This document shows, one piece after another, positions 27,283 to 37,370 of a stretch of 59,194 bases of DNA (the first letter of the stretch is position 1; every line of letters begins with the position of its first letter). The notes under the pieces are model-generated. The model did no database searches. It was not told the DNA's origin and was given only the letters and a program-made list of their open reading frames with translations. Position numbers and translations under genes: made by a program. Source of the DNA: Sulfuritalea sp. (GTDB taxonomy: Bacteria > Pseudomonadota > Gammaproteobacteria > Burkholderiales > Rhodocyclaceae); the NCBI GenBank assembly GCA_023229685.1, contig JALNYT010000012.1:1-59194 (forward strand). Direction: 5' to 3'.

Positions 27283-28695
27283 TTAGCGCGGAGCCTGCGG
27301 CCAATCCCCGCCCAGAGCCTTGAGCAAGACCGCGTTGGCGAACAACCGGCGCCCGGCGATGTCCAGGTTGCTGCGCTGGGCGCCAAGTGCCGTGGCCTGC
27401 GCCGTGACGACACTCAGGTAACTCACGGTACCGGCCTGGTACTGGTTCTCGGTCAGCGCCAGGACTTCTGCGGCGGACTGGGTCGCCGCCTGCTGCATCG
27501 TGGCCTCCGCTGCCAGCAGGCGCAGCGCCGCAAGATTGTCCTCGACCTCCTGGAACGCGGCGAGCACCGTCTGGCGATAAGTGGCCACGCTCTTGTCATA
27601 AGCCGCCATCGCGGATTCCTTTTGCGCCGAGCGGGCACCTGCATCAAACAGCGTCAGCGCCAGGGCCGGACCGATCGACCAGAAGCGATTGGGCAGCGTC
27701 AGCAGGTGCGAGAGACTGGAATTCTGATAGCCGCCGGTGCTGCCGAGAGTCAGCGCCGGGAAGAATGCCGCCTGCGCCACGCCGATCTGCGCATTGGCGG
27801 CTGCCATGCGCCGTTCGGCGCCGGCGATGTCGGGACGACGCTCGAGCAATGCCGCCGGCAGCGCGGCCGGCACTGGCGGCAACGCAGGCATGCCGTTGGT
27901 CGGCGTGAGCTGGAAGTTCGCCGGCGCTTTGCCGGTCAGCACGGCGATGGCGTGTTCGAACTGCGCCCGCTGCACGCCGAGATCGATGGCCTGCGCCTCG
28001 GTCGATTTCAGTTGCGTCTCGGCCTGGGCGACGTCGACCCGGCCGGCGACACCGGCTTCATAGCGATTCCGGGTGATCTGCAGCGAGCGCCGGTAGGCAT
28101 CGATGGTCTGCCTGAGCAGCTGCTGCTGGGCATCGTTGGTCCGCAGCTGAAAATAGGTCTGCACCAGCGTCGCCTGGGCCGAGAGCAGCGCGGATTGCAG
28201 ATCGGCATTGCTGGCCTGGGCCGAAGCGTCACTGGATTCGACGGCGCGTCCGATGTGCCCCCAGATGTCCGCCTCCCAGCTGGCACTGTAGGCAAGGCGC
28301 ACGGTGTTGAGGATCGGGGCCTCGGCCCCCGTCGACGTGCCGTTCGCCGATGCGGACGTACCCTGGGCGCGGTTGCCCGACAAGCTTCCGCTCAGCGTCG
28401 GGTAATAGCCGGCCTGAGCCACGCCCAGCAGCGCCATTGCCTGCCGGTATTGCGCGGCGGCGGCGAGTACGTTCTGGTTGGATATCGCCACCTGCGCCAC
28501 CAGGGCGTTCAAATCAGCATCGCCGTAGATTTCCCACCAGTTGCCGCGCGGTGCGTCGTCCTTCGGCTCGGCCGGCTTCCAGTCGCCGGCCTCCTTGAAG
28601 GCCGCAGGCGTCGCCACGTCGGGCCGGTGGTAGTCGGGACCGACCGCGCAGCCGGAAAGCAGCAGCAGGGTGAGAAAAGCAACGCGCATTTTCAT
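27283..28695 (-). CDS. NodT-family outer membrane factor lipoprotein of RND pump
   Basis: A TolC/OprM-like outer membrane channel of about 470 residues. The chosen start has AGGA 8 bases upstream and gives a lipoprotein signal with lipobox LLSGC followed by AVGPDYHRP, the NodT hallmark. Another ATG at 28716 overlaps the upstream pump stop. Two repeated helical/barrel halves are visible (QAEAQAIDL-like, LVQTYFQLRT). It forms the exit duct for the two upstream permeases and the adaptor. Confidence 0.9.
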   Translation of the reverse strand: MKMRVAFLTLLLLSGCAVGPDYHRPDVATPAAFKEAGDWKPAEPKDDAPRGNWWEIYGDADLNALVAQVAISNQNVLAAAAQYRQAMALLGVAQAGYYPTLSGSLSGNRAQGTSASANGTSTGAEAPILNTVRLAYSASWEADIWGHIGRAVESSDASAQASNADLQSALLSAQATLVQTYFQLRTNDAQQQLLRQTIDAYRRSLQITRNRYEAGVAGRVDVAQAETQLKSTEAQAIDLGVQRAQFEHAIAVLTGKAPANFQLTPTNGMPALPPVPAALPAALLERRPDIAGAERRMAAANAQIGVAQAAFFPALTLGSTGGYQNSSLSHLLTLPNRFWSIGPALALTLFDAGARSAQKESAMAAYDKSVATYRQTVLAAFQEVEDNLAALRLLAAEATMQQAATQSAAEVLALTENQYQAGTVSYLSVVTAQATALGAQRSNLDIAGRRLFANAVLLKALGGDWPQAPR

Positions 28696-28712
28696 GATCA
28701 ACATCCTGTCAT

Positions 28713-31700
28713 TCATGGCGTGATGGCCAGTGCGGAACGGGGCCGCTGCCAGAGCTTCAGGCACCATAAGCGGAAGCGGTCGAGGTAGAGATAGACCACC
28801 GGTGTCGTGTAAAGCGTCAGCAACTGGCTCAGGATCAGCCCGCCGACGATGGAAATGCCGAGTGGCCGGCGCAGCTCGGCACCGTCGGAAAAGCCGATGG
28901 CCAGCGGTATGGCGCCGAACAGCGCGGCCATGGTGGTCATCATGATCGGGCGGAAGCGCAGCAGGCAGGCCTGTCGGATCGCGTCATGCGGAGCGAGGCC
29001 CTCGCGCCTTTCGGCGTCGATGGCAAAGTCGATCATCATGATCGCGTTCTTCTTGACGATGCCGATCAGCAGGATCACGCCGATCAGCGCGATGATCGAG
29101 AACTCGGAGCGAAACAGCAGCAGTGCCAGGATGGCGCCGACGCCGGCCGAAGGCAGCGTGGACAGGATGGTCAGCGGATGGATCAGGCTTTCGTAGAGGA
29201 TGCCGAGCACCAGATAAACGGCGATCAGCGCCGCCAGGATCAACAGCGGCTGGCTGTCGAGGGAAGCCTGGAAGGTCTTGGCCGTGCCCTGGAAGCTGCC
29301 GTGCACCGAGGTCGGCACGCCGGCCCGGAGCATCGCGTCGTCGATGGCCCGCGTCGCGTCGGAGAGCGAAACGCCGACCGGCAGGTTGAAGGAAATCGTC
29401 GACGCGGCGAACTGTCCCTGGTGATTGACCGAGAGCGGGGTCGAGGTCGCTTCGTAGCGCGCAAACGCAGCCAGCGGAACCTGTGCCGTTACGCCGTTGG
29501 CGCCGGGTGCGATGACGTACATGTCCTTCAGGGTTTCCGGGCTTTGCCAGTACTGCGGCGCCGCCTCCATGACCACGCGGTACTGGTTGAGCGAGTTGTA
29601 GATGGTCGACACCTGGCGCTGGCCGAACAGATCGTTGAGCGTGGCGTCGATCAGCCGCTGCGAGATGCCGAGCCGCGCCGCAGCGTCGCGGTCGACCACC
29701 AGGCTGGTCTGCAAGCCCTTGTCCTGCTGGTCGGTATTGACGTCGGTAAGCTGCGGCAGTTGGCTCAGGGCCTGGCGGATGCGCGGCTCCCAGGCCCGCA
29801 ACTCGTCGATGTTGTCGGCTTGCAGCGTGTATTGGTACTGCGCGTTGCTCGACCGACCGCCGACGCGGATGTCCTGCTGCGGCTGCAGGAACAGGCTGGC
29901 GCCGGGCTCGCGTGCGAGTTGCGGGCGCAGCCGCGCGATGACCTTGTCGGCGGAAATCTGCCGCTCGGCGATCGGCTTAAGCGAGATGAACATGAAGCCG
30001 GAGTTGCGCTGACCGCCACCGGTGAAGGCGACCACGTTCTCCACCGCCGGATCGGCGCGCACGATCTCGACGTAGTTCGCCAGCTTTTGGCGCATGGCCT
30101 GGAAGGAAATGCTCTGGTCGGCCTGGATCATGCCCGACAGCCGGCCCACGTCCTGCTGCGGGAAGAAGCCCTTGGGCACGATGGTGTAGAGGTAGATGTT
30201 GAAGCCAACGGTGGCCGCCAGCACCAGCAGCATGATGCGGCCGTGCGCCAGCGCCCAGTCGAGGGTGACCCGATAGCGATTCAGGGTGGCAGCGAAAATC
30301 CTCTCGCTGCCGCGGTCGAACCAGCCGTGTTTCTTCTCGCCAGGCGGTTTCAGCAGACGTGCGCACATCATGGGCGTTATGGTCAGCGACATCACCAGCG
30401 ACACCAGAATGGCGGCCGAGAGCGTGACCGCGAACTCGCGGAACAGCCGGCCGACGATGCCGCCCATCAGCAGGATCGGAATGAACACCGCGATCAGCGA
30501 CAGGCTCATCGAGAGGACCGTGAAGCCCACCTCGCGTGCGCCGCGCAGCGCGGCGTCGAACGGCGTCAGGCCGTTCTCGATATGGCGCGACACATTCTCC
30601 AGCACCACCACGGCATCGTCGACGACGAAGCCGGTGGCGATGGTCAACGCCATCAGCGACAGCGTGTTCAGACTGAAGCCGGCGAGGTACATGACGGCGA
30701 AAGTGCCGATCAGCGAAACTGGCACCACGACGCTGGGGATCAGCGCCGCCCTGACGCTGCGCAGGAAGAGGAACACCACCAGCACCACCAGAGCGACGGA
30801 AATCACCAGCGTGCGCTCGACCTCGCGCAGCGAGCCGCGGATGGTCGGCGTGCGGTCCATGACCACCTCGAGGTCGATGGCGCCGGGAATGGAGGCGCGC
30901 AATTGCGGCAGCAGCGCGTTCACCCGATCCACGGTCTCGATGATGTTGGCGCCCGGCTGGCGACGCAGGATCATCATGACCGCAGGCTTGCCGTTGACCA
31001 GACCGGCATTGCGCACGTCCTGCATCCCGTCTTCAACTTGCGCAACGTCGCCCAGGCGCACGGCGGCGCCGTTGCGAAAGGCGACAATGACCGGCACATA
31101 GTCGGCGGCCGTCTTGGCCTGGTCGTTGGCCAGGATCTGCCAGTGGCGGCTGGCGTCCTCCACGGCACCCTTCGGCCGGTTGGCGTTGGTCGCCACGATG
31201 GCGGCGCGCACCTCCTCGACGCCGATGCCCATCCGGTTCAGCGTCGGCGGATCGAGTTCGACGCGCACGGCCGGCAGCGACGCGCCGCCGACCGTGACCT
31301 GGCCGATTCCTGCCAATTGGGAAATCTTCTGCTCCAGGATGGTCGACGCGGCGTCATACATCCGGGCGCGCGACATCGACGCCGAGGTCAGCGACAGGAT
31401 CATGATCGGCGCATCCGCCGGATTCACCTTGCGGTAAGTCGGATTGCTCGGCAGGCCGGTCGGCAGCAGCGAGCGTGCCGCGTTGAGCGCCGCCTGCACA
31501 TCGCGCGCAGCACCGTCGATGTTGCGCGACAGATCGAACTGCAGGATGACGCGGGTGCTGCCCAGCGAACTGCTGGAGGTGATTTCGGTGACGCCGGCAA
31601 TCACGCCGAGCGTGCGTTCGAGCGGCGTCGCCACGGTCGAGGCCATGGTCTCCGGGCTGGCGCCCGGCAGCGAGGCCTGCACCGAAATGGTCGGGAAATC

Positions 31701-31820
31701 GACTTGCGGCAGGGGCGCCACCGGCAGCAGCGTAAACGCCACGGCGCCGGCCAGGGCCACGCCCAGCGTCAACAGCGTGGTCGCCACCGGGCGATTGATG
31801 AAGGCGGCGGAGATGTTCAT
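28713..31820 (-). CDS. RND multidrug efflux permease, MdtC/MuxC type
   Basis: A 1035-residue proton-driven inner-membrane transporter with 12 helices and two large periplasmic loops. It starts MNISAAFINRPVATTLL, contains the helix-4 proton-relay segment GFVVDDAVVVLEN and ends in helices around GIVKKNAIMMIDFA. Paralogous to the gene immediately upstream; tandem permeases sharing one adaptor and one channel are the MdtABC/MuxABC arrangement. A longer start at 31838 would overlap the preceding gene more; the ATG at 31820 fits the family N-terminus. Confidence 0.93.
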   Translation of the reverse strand: MNISAAFINRPVATTLLTLGVALAGAVAFTLLPVAPLPQVDFPTISVQASLPGASPETMASTVATPLERTLGVIAGVTEITSSSSLGSTRVILQFDLSRNIDGAARDVQAALNAARSLLPTGLPSNPTYRKVNPADAPIMILSLTSASMSRARMYDAASTILEQKISQLAGIGQVTVGGASLPAVRVELDPPTLNRMGIGVEEVRAAIVATNANRPKGAVEDASRHWQILANDQAKTAADYVPVIVAFRNGAAVRLGDVAQVEDGMQDVRNAGLVNGKPAVMMILRRQPGANIIETVDRVNALLPQLRASIPGAIDLEVVMDRTPTIRGSLREVERTLVISVALVVLVVFLFLRSVRAALIPSVVVPVSLIGTFAVMYLAGFSLNTLSLMALTIATGFVVDDAVVVLENVSRHIENGLTPFDAALRGAREVGFTVLSMSLSLIAVFIPILLMGGIVGRLFREFAVTLSAAILVSLVMSLTITPMMCARLLKPPGEKKHGWFDRGSERIFAATLNRYRVTLDWALAHGRIMLLVLAATVGFNIYLYTIVPKGFFPQQDVGRLSGMIQADQSISFQAMRQKLANYVEIVRADPAVENVVAFTGGGQRNSGFMFISLKPIAERQISADKVIARLRPQLAREPGASLFLQPQQDIRVGGRSSNAQYQYTLQADNIDELRAWEPRIRQALSQLPQLTDVNTDQQDKGLQTSLVVDRDAAARLGISQRLIDATLNDLFGQRQVSTIYNSLNQYRVVMEAAPQYWQSPETLKDMYVIAPGANGVTAQVPLAAFARYEATSTPLSVNHQGQFAASTISFNLPVGVSLSDATRAIDDAMLRAGVPTSVHGSFQGTAKTFQASLDSQPLLILAALIAVYLVLGILYESLIHPLTILSTLPSAGVGAILALLLFRSEFSIIALIGVILLIGIVKKNAIMMIDFAIDAERREGLAPHDAIRQACLLRFRPIMMTTMAALFGAIPLAIGFSDGAELRRPLGISIVGGLILSQLLTLYTTPVVYLYLDRFRLWCLKLWQRPRSALAITP

Positions 31821-31824
31821 GTGC

Positions 31825-34800
31825 TCATTGCCCCCCACCCCCAGGCCCCCGCCCAGTGGGCGGGGGTGACGGTGGTTCGCCGCTGCGCGGCTCCAATGCG
31901 TTGGCAGCGCCGTCCTTGAGGCGGCTCGGCGGACGGCGGTACCGCTGCGCCAGTCGGTCGAAGGCCAGATAGATGACAGGGGTGGTGAACAGCGTCAGCA
32001 CCTGGCTGACCAGCAGGCCGCCGACCATGGTGATGCCCAGCGGATGGCGCAGTTCGGAGCCGACGCCGGTGCCGAGCATCAGCGGCAGTGCGCCGAGCAG
32101 CGCCGACAGGGTGGTCATCAGGATCGGCCGGAAGCGCAGCAGGCAGGCTTCGAAGATCGCGTCGCGCGGCGACTTGCCCTCGGTCCGCTCGGCATCCAGG
32201 GCGAAGTCGATCATCATGATCGCATTCTTCTTGACGATGCCGATCAGCAGGATGATGCCGATGATGGCGATGATGCCGAGGTCATTGCGCGACAGCAGCA
32301 GCGCCAGCAGCGCGCCGACCCCCGCCGAGGGCAGCGTGGAGAGGATGGTCACCGGGTGGATATAGCTCTCGTAGAGCACGCCGAGCACGATGTACATGGT
32401 CACGATGGCGGCGAGAATCAGCAGCAGCGTGTTGTCGAGCGAGGCCTGGAAGGCCAGCGCGGCGCCCTGGAAGCCGGTCTCGACGCTGGCCGGCATCTTG
32501 AGTTCGGCACTGGCCTTGCGGATCGCCGCGACCGCCGCGCCGAGCGAGACGCCGGGGGCGAGGTTGAAGGAGATCGTCGAGGCCGGAAACTGGCCGATGT
32601 GGTTGATGGCGAGCTGGGTAGGCTTCTCCGTCACCCGCGCGATCGACGACAGCGGCACCTGGCTGCCGCCGGGCGAGACGACATAGATGCTTTCCAGCGC
32701 CAGCATGCCTTGCTGGAACTCGGGCCTGACCTCGAGCACCACGCGATACAGGTTGGACTGCGTGAAGATGGTCGAGATCAGGCGCTGGCCGAAGGCGTTG
32801 TATAGCGCATTGTCGATCGCGGCCGTGGTGATGCCCAGCCGCCCGGCACTGGCGCGATCGATTTCGACGTAGGCCTGCAGACCCTGATCCTGCGTGTCGC
32901 TGGCGACGTCGAGCACTTCCGGCAGGCGGCGCAGGCGTTCGACGAGTTTCGGCACCCAAAGCGCCAGCTCGTCCGGATTGGCGTCCTGCACGCTGAACTG
33001 GTATTGGGTGCGGCTGACCCGGTCCTCGATGGTGAGATCCTGCACCGGCTGCATGTAGGTGGTGATGCCGCCGAGCTTGTCGAGTTGTCCCTGCAGGCGG
33101 CCGATGACGCCGCTGGCATCCGCGTCGCCACCTGTACGCTGGGCCTTGGGCTTCAGGTTGATCAGCATGCGGCCGCTGTTCAGCGTGACGTTGGCGCCGT
33201 CGACGCCGATGAACGAGGACAGGCTGGCCACCGCCGGATCGGCCAGCACCGCGTCGGCCACGGCCTGCTGGCGCTCCGCCATGGCCACGAAGGATATCGT
33301 CTGCGGCGCCTCGGTGATGGCCTGGATCACGCCCGTGTCCTGCACCGGAAAGAAGCCCTTGGGCACCACCACATACAGCAGCACGGTCAGCACCAGGGTG
33401 CCGATGGCGACCAGCAGCGTAGCGGTCTGGCGGTCGAGGACCCAGTTCAGCCAGACGCCGTAGCGCGCGATCACCCGGTCGAAGAAGGCCCCGCTGGCGC
33501 GGTAGAAGCGGCTCTGCTGCTCCGGCGGCGTATGGTGCAGCAGCCGCGCGCACATCATCGGCGTCAGCGTCAGCGAGACCACGGCGGAAATCAGGATGGA
33601 TACCGCCAGGGTGATGGCGAATTCGCGGAACAGGCGGCCGACGATGTCGCCCATGAACAGCAGCGGAATCAGCACCGCGATCAGCGAAAAGGTCAGCGAG
33701 ATGATGGTGAAGCCGATCTGTTCGGCGCCCTTCAAGGCCGCCGCCATCGGCGATTCGCCGGCTTCGACGTAGCGCGCGATGTTCTCGATCATGACGATGG
33801 CGTCGTCGACGACGAAGCCGGTGGCGATGGTCAGCGCCATCAGGGTCAGGTTGTTGATCGAAAAACCCGCCATGTAGATGATGCCGAAGGTGCCGACCAG
33901 GGACAGCGGCACGGCGACGCCGGGAATCAGCGTGGCCGGCACGTTGCGCAGGAACAGGAAGATGACCATCACCACCAGCGCCACCGACAGCAGCAACTCG
34001 AACTGGACGTCGCGCACCGAAGCGCGGATGGTGGTGGTGCGATCGGTCAGCAGGGCGACATCCACCGTGCCCGGCATCGCCGCCTGCAGCTGCGGCAACA
34101 GCTTCTTGATGCGGTCGACGGTCTCGATGACGTTGGCGCCCGGCTGGCGCTGGATGTTGAGGATGATGGCCGGCGCCTTGTTGGCCCAGGCCGCCAGCCG
34201 CGCGTTCTCGGCGCCGTCGATGACATCGGCGACGTCGCGCAGGCGGACCGGCGCGCCGTTCTTCCAGGCGATGACGAGGTCGCGGTATTCGGCCGCGGAC
34301 TTGAGCTGGTCGTTGGCGTCGAGCGTCGAGGCACGCGTCGGGCCATCGAAGCTGCCCTTCGCCATATTCACATTGGCGGCGCCGATCGACGTCCGCACGT
34401 CGTCGAGGTTGAGGCCTTGCGCCGCCAGCGCCTTCGGGTTGGCCTGGATGCGCACCGCCGGCCGCTGGCCGCCGCCGATGCTGACCAGGCCGACCCCGGG
34501 CAGTTGCGACAGCTTCTGCGCCAGGCGCGTGTCCACCAGGTCTTCGATCTTGGGCAGGGGCAGCGTCGCCGAGGTAATCGCCAGCGTGATGACAGGCGCA
34601 TCGGCGGGGTTGACCTTGCTGTAGATCGGCGGCATCGGCAGGTCGCCGGGCAGGAAGGAGCCGGACGCGTTGATCGCCGCCTGCACTTCCTGCTCGGCGA
34701 CATCGAGGCTCAGCGCCAGGCTGAATTGCAGCGTGATGACCGAGGCGCCGCCGGAACTCGCCGAGGACATCTGGTTGAGGCCCGGCATCTGGCCGAACTG

Positions 34801-35007
34801 GCGTTCCAGCGGTGCCGTGATCGACGAGGTCATCACGTCCGGGCTGGCGCCGGGATAGAGCGTGGTGACCTGGATCGTCGGGTAATCGACCTCGGGCAGC
34901 GCCGAAATCGGCAGCACGCGATAGGCGACCAGGCCGGCCAGCAAAATCGCGACCATCAGCAGCGAGGTCGCCACCGGTCGCAGGATGAAGGGACGGGATG
35001 GATTCAC
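31825..35007 (-). CDS. RND multidrug efflux permease, MdtB/MuxB type
   Basis: A 1060-residue permease that should form a heteromultimer with the downstream paralogue. It starts MNPSRPFILRPVATSLL and has the helix-4 GFVVDDAIVMIEN and IVKKNAIMMIDFALDAER segments. The last ~25 residues (after LAQRYRRPPSRL) are Pro/Gly rich and encoded by a GC-rich palindromic element. They are not part of the family and look like a read-through extension. Its adaptor gene lies 9 bases upstream. Confidence 0.93.
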   Translation of the reverse strand: MNPSRPFILRPVATSLLMVAILLAGLVAYRVLPISALPEVDYPTIQVTTLYPGASPDVMTSSITAPLERQFGQMPGLNQMSSASSGGASVITLQFSLALSLDVAEQEVQAAINASGSFLPGDLPMPPIYSKVNPADAPVITLAITSATLPLPKIEDLVDTRLAQKLSQLPGVGLVSIGGGQRPAVRIQANPKALAAQGLNLDDVRTSIGAANVNMAKGSFDGPTRASTLDANDQLKSAAEYRDLVIAWKNGAPVRLRDVADVIDGAENARLAAWANKAPAIILNIQRQPGANVIETVDRIKKLLPQLQAAMPGTVDVALLTDRTTTIRASVRDVQFELLLSVALVVMVIFLFLRNVPATLIPGVAVPLSLVGTFGIIYMAGFSINNLTLMALTIATGFVVDDAIVMIENIARYVEAGESPMAAALKGAEQIGFTIISLTFSLIAVLIPLLFMGDIVGRLFREFAITLAVSILISAVVSLTLTPMMCARLLHHTPPEQQSRFYRASGAFFDRVIARYGVWLNWVLDRQTATLLVAIGTLVLTVLLYVVVPKGFFPVQDTGVIQAITEAPQTISFVAMAERQQAVADAVLADPAVASLSSFIGVDGANVTLNSGRMLINLKPKAQRTGGDADASGVIGRLQGQLDKLGGITTYMQPVQDLTIEDRVSRTQYQFSVQDANPDELALWVPKLVERLRRLPEVLDVASDTQDQGLQAYVEIDRASAGRLGITTAAIDNALYNAFGQRLISTIFTQSNLYRVVLEVRPEFQQGMLALESIYVVSPGGSQVPLSSIARVTEKPTQLAINHIGQFPASTISFNLAPGVSLGAAVAAIRKASAELKMPASVETGFQGAALAFQASLDNTLLLILAAIVTMYIVLGVLYESYIHPVTILSTLPSAGVGALLALLLSRNDLGIIAIIGIILLIGIVKKNAIMMIDFALDAERTEGKSPRDAIFEACLLRFRPILMTTLSALLGALPLMLGTGVGSELRHPLGITMVGGLLVSQVLTLFTTPVIYLAFDRLAQRYRRPPSRLKDGAANALEPRSGEPPSPPPTGRGPGGGGQ
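31831..31900 (-). repeat. GC-rich palindromic element at the RND permease junction
   Basis: It contains CCCCCGCCCA-G-TGGGCGGGGG (31846-31866) followed on the plus strand by TGACGGTGGTTCGCCGCTG. The same layout and tail occur in the hpnE leader. It encodes the odd C-terminus of the upstream permease, ends in that gene's stop region, and is followed by the start of the downstream one. Confidence 0.5.
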
Positions 35008-35016
35008 TGCGCGAAT

Positions 35017-36492
35017 CTACTGCGGGCTCTGGCCGGCGCCACCACCACCTTCCCGTTGGCGGCGCATTTCGCGCATGCGCTGCTTGCGCTCCTCCTCGGG
35101 AAGCTTCTTGATTTCCTCGCCGAATTCGCCGCGGTCGATGCGCGCGTTGAGCTCTGCCCAGCGTTTCTGCCTTTCCTCGACGGAGCCGCCGCCAGCACCA
35201 GCGGCGGTGCCCCCACCAGCGGCAGTGCTAGAGCCAGAGCCATTGCGAGTGCCAACGCCGGTGCCAGGACCATTGCCACGGCCAGCGCCGGCGCCGGGAC
35301 CGCTACCGGCGGGGCCGCCGGGGCCGCGCGGCCCCTTGCCACCGACCTCGCGCGCGCCGGGCGTCGTGACCTCGACCTTGGCACCTTCGCGCAGCTTGTC
35401 GGCGCCGTCGGTCACTACCTGTTCGTTGGCAGCCAGTCCTTTCTCGATGGCGACGCTGTCGCCCGCCACCGGGCCCAGGGTAACGGGACGGATGGCGACC
35501 GCCTGATCTTGCCCGACGACGTAGACGAACGTCCCCTGGGTGCCGCGCTGAATCGCCGCGACCGGGATCAGGATCGCGTCGTGCCGCGTCTCGACGCGCA
35601 GGCTGGCATTGACGAACTGGTTGGGAAACAGCTTGTCGCCGGTATTGGCGAACTCGGCCTTGAGCTTGACCGTGCCGGTCGCGACGTCGATCTGGTTGTC
35701 CACCGTCAACAGCTTGCCGCTAGCCAGTTTGGTCTTGCCGCCGCGGTCGAAGGCGTCGACCGCCAGCGTGTCGCCGCTGCGCAATCGCGCCAGCACGGCG
35801 TCGATATTGTCGGCGGGAATGGCGAAGACGACGTTGATCGGCTGGGTCTGGGTAATCACCACCAGACCGTTGGCATCGCTGCCGCGGATCATGTTGCCGG
35901 CGTCGATCTGGCGCAGCCCGAGGCGTCCCGACACCGGCGCCGTAATGTGCGTGAAGTCGAGTTGCAGGCGGGCGCTATCGACCTGGGCGCGGTCGGTCTG
36001 CACCACCCCCTCGTATTGGCGCACCAGCGCTTCCTGGGCATCGACCTGCTGCCTGGCGATCGAATCCTTCGCCAGCAGGCCGCGGTAGCGTTCGACGTCG
36101 AGTCTGGCATTGGTCAGCAGCGCCTGGTCGCGCGCCAGTTGGCCGTTGGCCTGGTCGAGCAGCACCTGGAAGGGCCGCGGGTCGATCTCCGCCAGCACCT
36201 CGCCCGCTTTGACCGCCTGGCCTTCGCGGAACGCGATGCGCAGCAACTGGCCATCGACGCGGGCCTTGACCGTGGCCGTGTTGCGCGCAGTGACCGTGCC
36301 CAGGGCATTGATGAAGACGTCGATGTCGCCGCTCTTCGCGACCACTGCCTGCACCGGGAACGGCCTGCCGTCGCCGGGACCACGCCGCGAACCGCCCTGC
36401 GACCCGGGCGCGTCCGCCGGCTTGGTGTAGTACCAATAAGCGGCGGCGCCGACCAGCAGCAGCAACGGGATCCAGAGGATTTTCTTTTTCAT
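35017..36492 (-). CDS. RND periplasmic adaptor, MdtA/MuxA type, with unusual C-terminal tail
   Basis: A 491-residue membrane fusion protein: N-terminal membrane anchor (KKKILWIPLLLLVGAAAYW), lipoyl/barrel-sandwich parts (VKARVDGQLLRIAF and ITAPVSGRLGLRQID) around a helical hairpin, then beta-barrel and membrane-proximal domains to about residue 390. Family members end there. This one adds about 100 residues: a Gly/Arg/Ser linker (GPGAGAGRGNGPGTG and similar) and a charged helix rich in Glu, Lys and Arg. The tail resembles the Spy/LTxxQ-like protein encoded next. First gene of the pump operon. Confidence 0.9.
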   Translation of the reverse strand: MKKKILWIPLLLLVGAAAYWYYTKPADAPGSQGGSRRGPGDGRPFPVQAVVAKSGDIDVFINALGTVTARNTATVKARVDGQLLRIAFREGQAVKAGEVLAEIDPRPFQVLLDQANGQLARDQALLTNARLDVERYRGLLAKDSIARQQVDAQEALVRQYEGVVQTDRAQVDSARLQLDFTHITAPVSGRLGLRQIDAGNMIRGSDANGLVVITQTQPINVVFAIPADNIDAVLARLRSGDTLAVDAFDRGGKTKLASGKLLTVDNQIDVATGTVKLKAEFANTGDKLFPNQFVNASLRVETRHDAILIPVAAIQRGTQGTFVYVVGQDQAVAIRPVTLGPVAGDSVAIEKGLAANEQVVTDGADKLREGAKVEVTTPGAREVGGKGPRGPGGPAGSGPGAGAGRGNGPGTGVGTRNGSGSSTAAGGGTAAGAGGGSVEERQKRWAELNARIDRGEFGEEIKKLPEEERKQRMREMRRQREGGGGAGQSPQ

Positions 36493-36632
36493 GCTGAAGG
36501 CGCCTTCACTATCGTTTCCATCAATTCATCCGCTTTGGATTCCTGTCGGCCAAACCGGAGTCCGATATTTATGCCGGTGCAAAGATACTGGGTTTTCGAT
36601 TCATGCGCCCGGGCCAGCCGGAATATTAATGG

Positions 36633-37190
36633 TCAAAAGCGCGGCATGCCGCTGCTCATGCCTCCACCCTGCCCGCGCCGGCCGCCGCGACTCTCGCGCG
36701 GCGCCTCCCGTGCAGGACCGCCGTCTCCCTCCTTGCGGGCGGCCCTGGAGTCCTCGGGCTTTTCAAGTTGCTGGCGCATCGCGGCGCGGAACTCCTGGCG
36801 ATTGGCATCGTCCAGCGCAGCCTCGACGTCGAGCCAGAGTTCACGGTTCTTGCGGGTTTCCAGAAGAGAAAGGTCTTCCTCGGCGGCGATCTTCTGTGCC
36901 AGATCGCGCAGCGGAACCGGGGTAGCCAACGCAGCGCCGAGTTCGGCCTGGAGTCGCTCGCGCCTTGCCTGGCGCTCGCGCAGCATGGCGTGCGTCGCCG
37001 CTTCGGCCTCGAGCCAGAGCATGGCCTGATTGTTCTGCAGCTTCAATTGCTGCCGTATTGCGCCGGCCTGCCTGAGCATTTCCGCAGACGGGGCGTCGAA
37101 CAGGGTCGCGGCGAACGAGAAAGTCGGCGCTGACAGGACGGCGGCGAACATGGCCCCCAGCGCATTGATCTTCGCTTGATTCACTTCCAT
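36633..37190 (-). CDS. Periplasmic helical protein, Spy/CpxP-like
   Basis: About 185 residues: signal peptide (hydrophobic stretch, SFAATLF cleavage region) followed by Gln/Arg/Glu-rich amphipathic helices (IRQQLKLQNNQAMLWLEAEA, LRERQARRERLQAEL) and a disordered Gly/Arg tail. This resembles Spy/CpxP-family envelope chaperones and metal-resistance sensors, though the LTxxQ signature is not clear. The ATG at 37190 is directly preceded by GAGGGA; a GTG 6 bases later has better spacing. It is encoded upstream of the RND adaptor on the same strand and is a plausible envelope-stress partner. Confidence 0.6.
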   Translation of the reverse strand: MEVNQAKINALGAMFAAVLSAPTFSFAATLFDAPSAEMLRQAGAIRQQLKLQNNQAMLWLEAEAATHAMLRERQARRERLQAELGAALATPVPLRDLAQKIAAEEDLSLLETRKNRELWLDVEAALDDANRQEFRAAMRQQLEKPEDSRAARKEGDGGPAREAPRESRGGRRGQGGGMSSGMPRF

Positions 37191-37370
37191 TCCCTCATCT
37201 GCGTTGCCGGCGGACAGCGTCCCCTTGTGCAACTTGATTTCGCCAGCCCCCCGCAGGAAGCAAACCCCTACTTTGCTTTACATGGGACTGTTACGGCAAC
37301 TCGACGCCTTGAATCGCCGCGTCTCGTCGTCCCGCCGAATCGTTCGCGAACCACCCATCGCGATGCAGGA

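Noticed and set aside
28986..37029. Very long plus-strand frames (977 and 1341 codons) opposite the RND genes
   Set aside because: They are GC-rich antisense shadows: His/Arg/Gln-rich, no ribosome sites, no recognisable domains, exactly opposite well-conserved pump genes.
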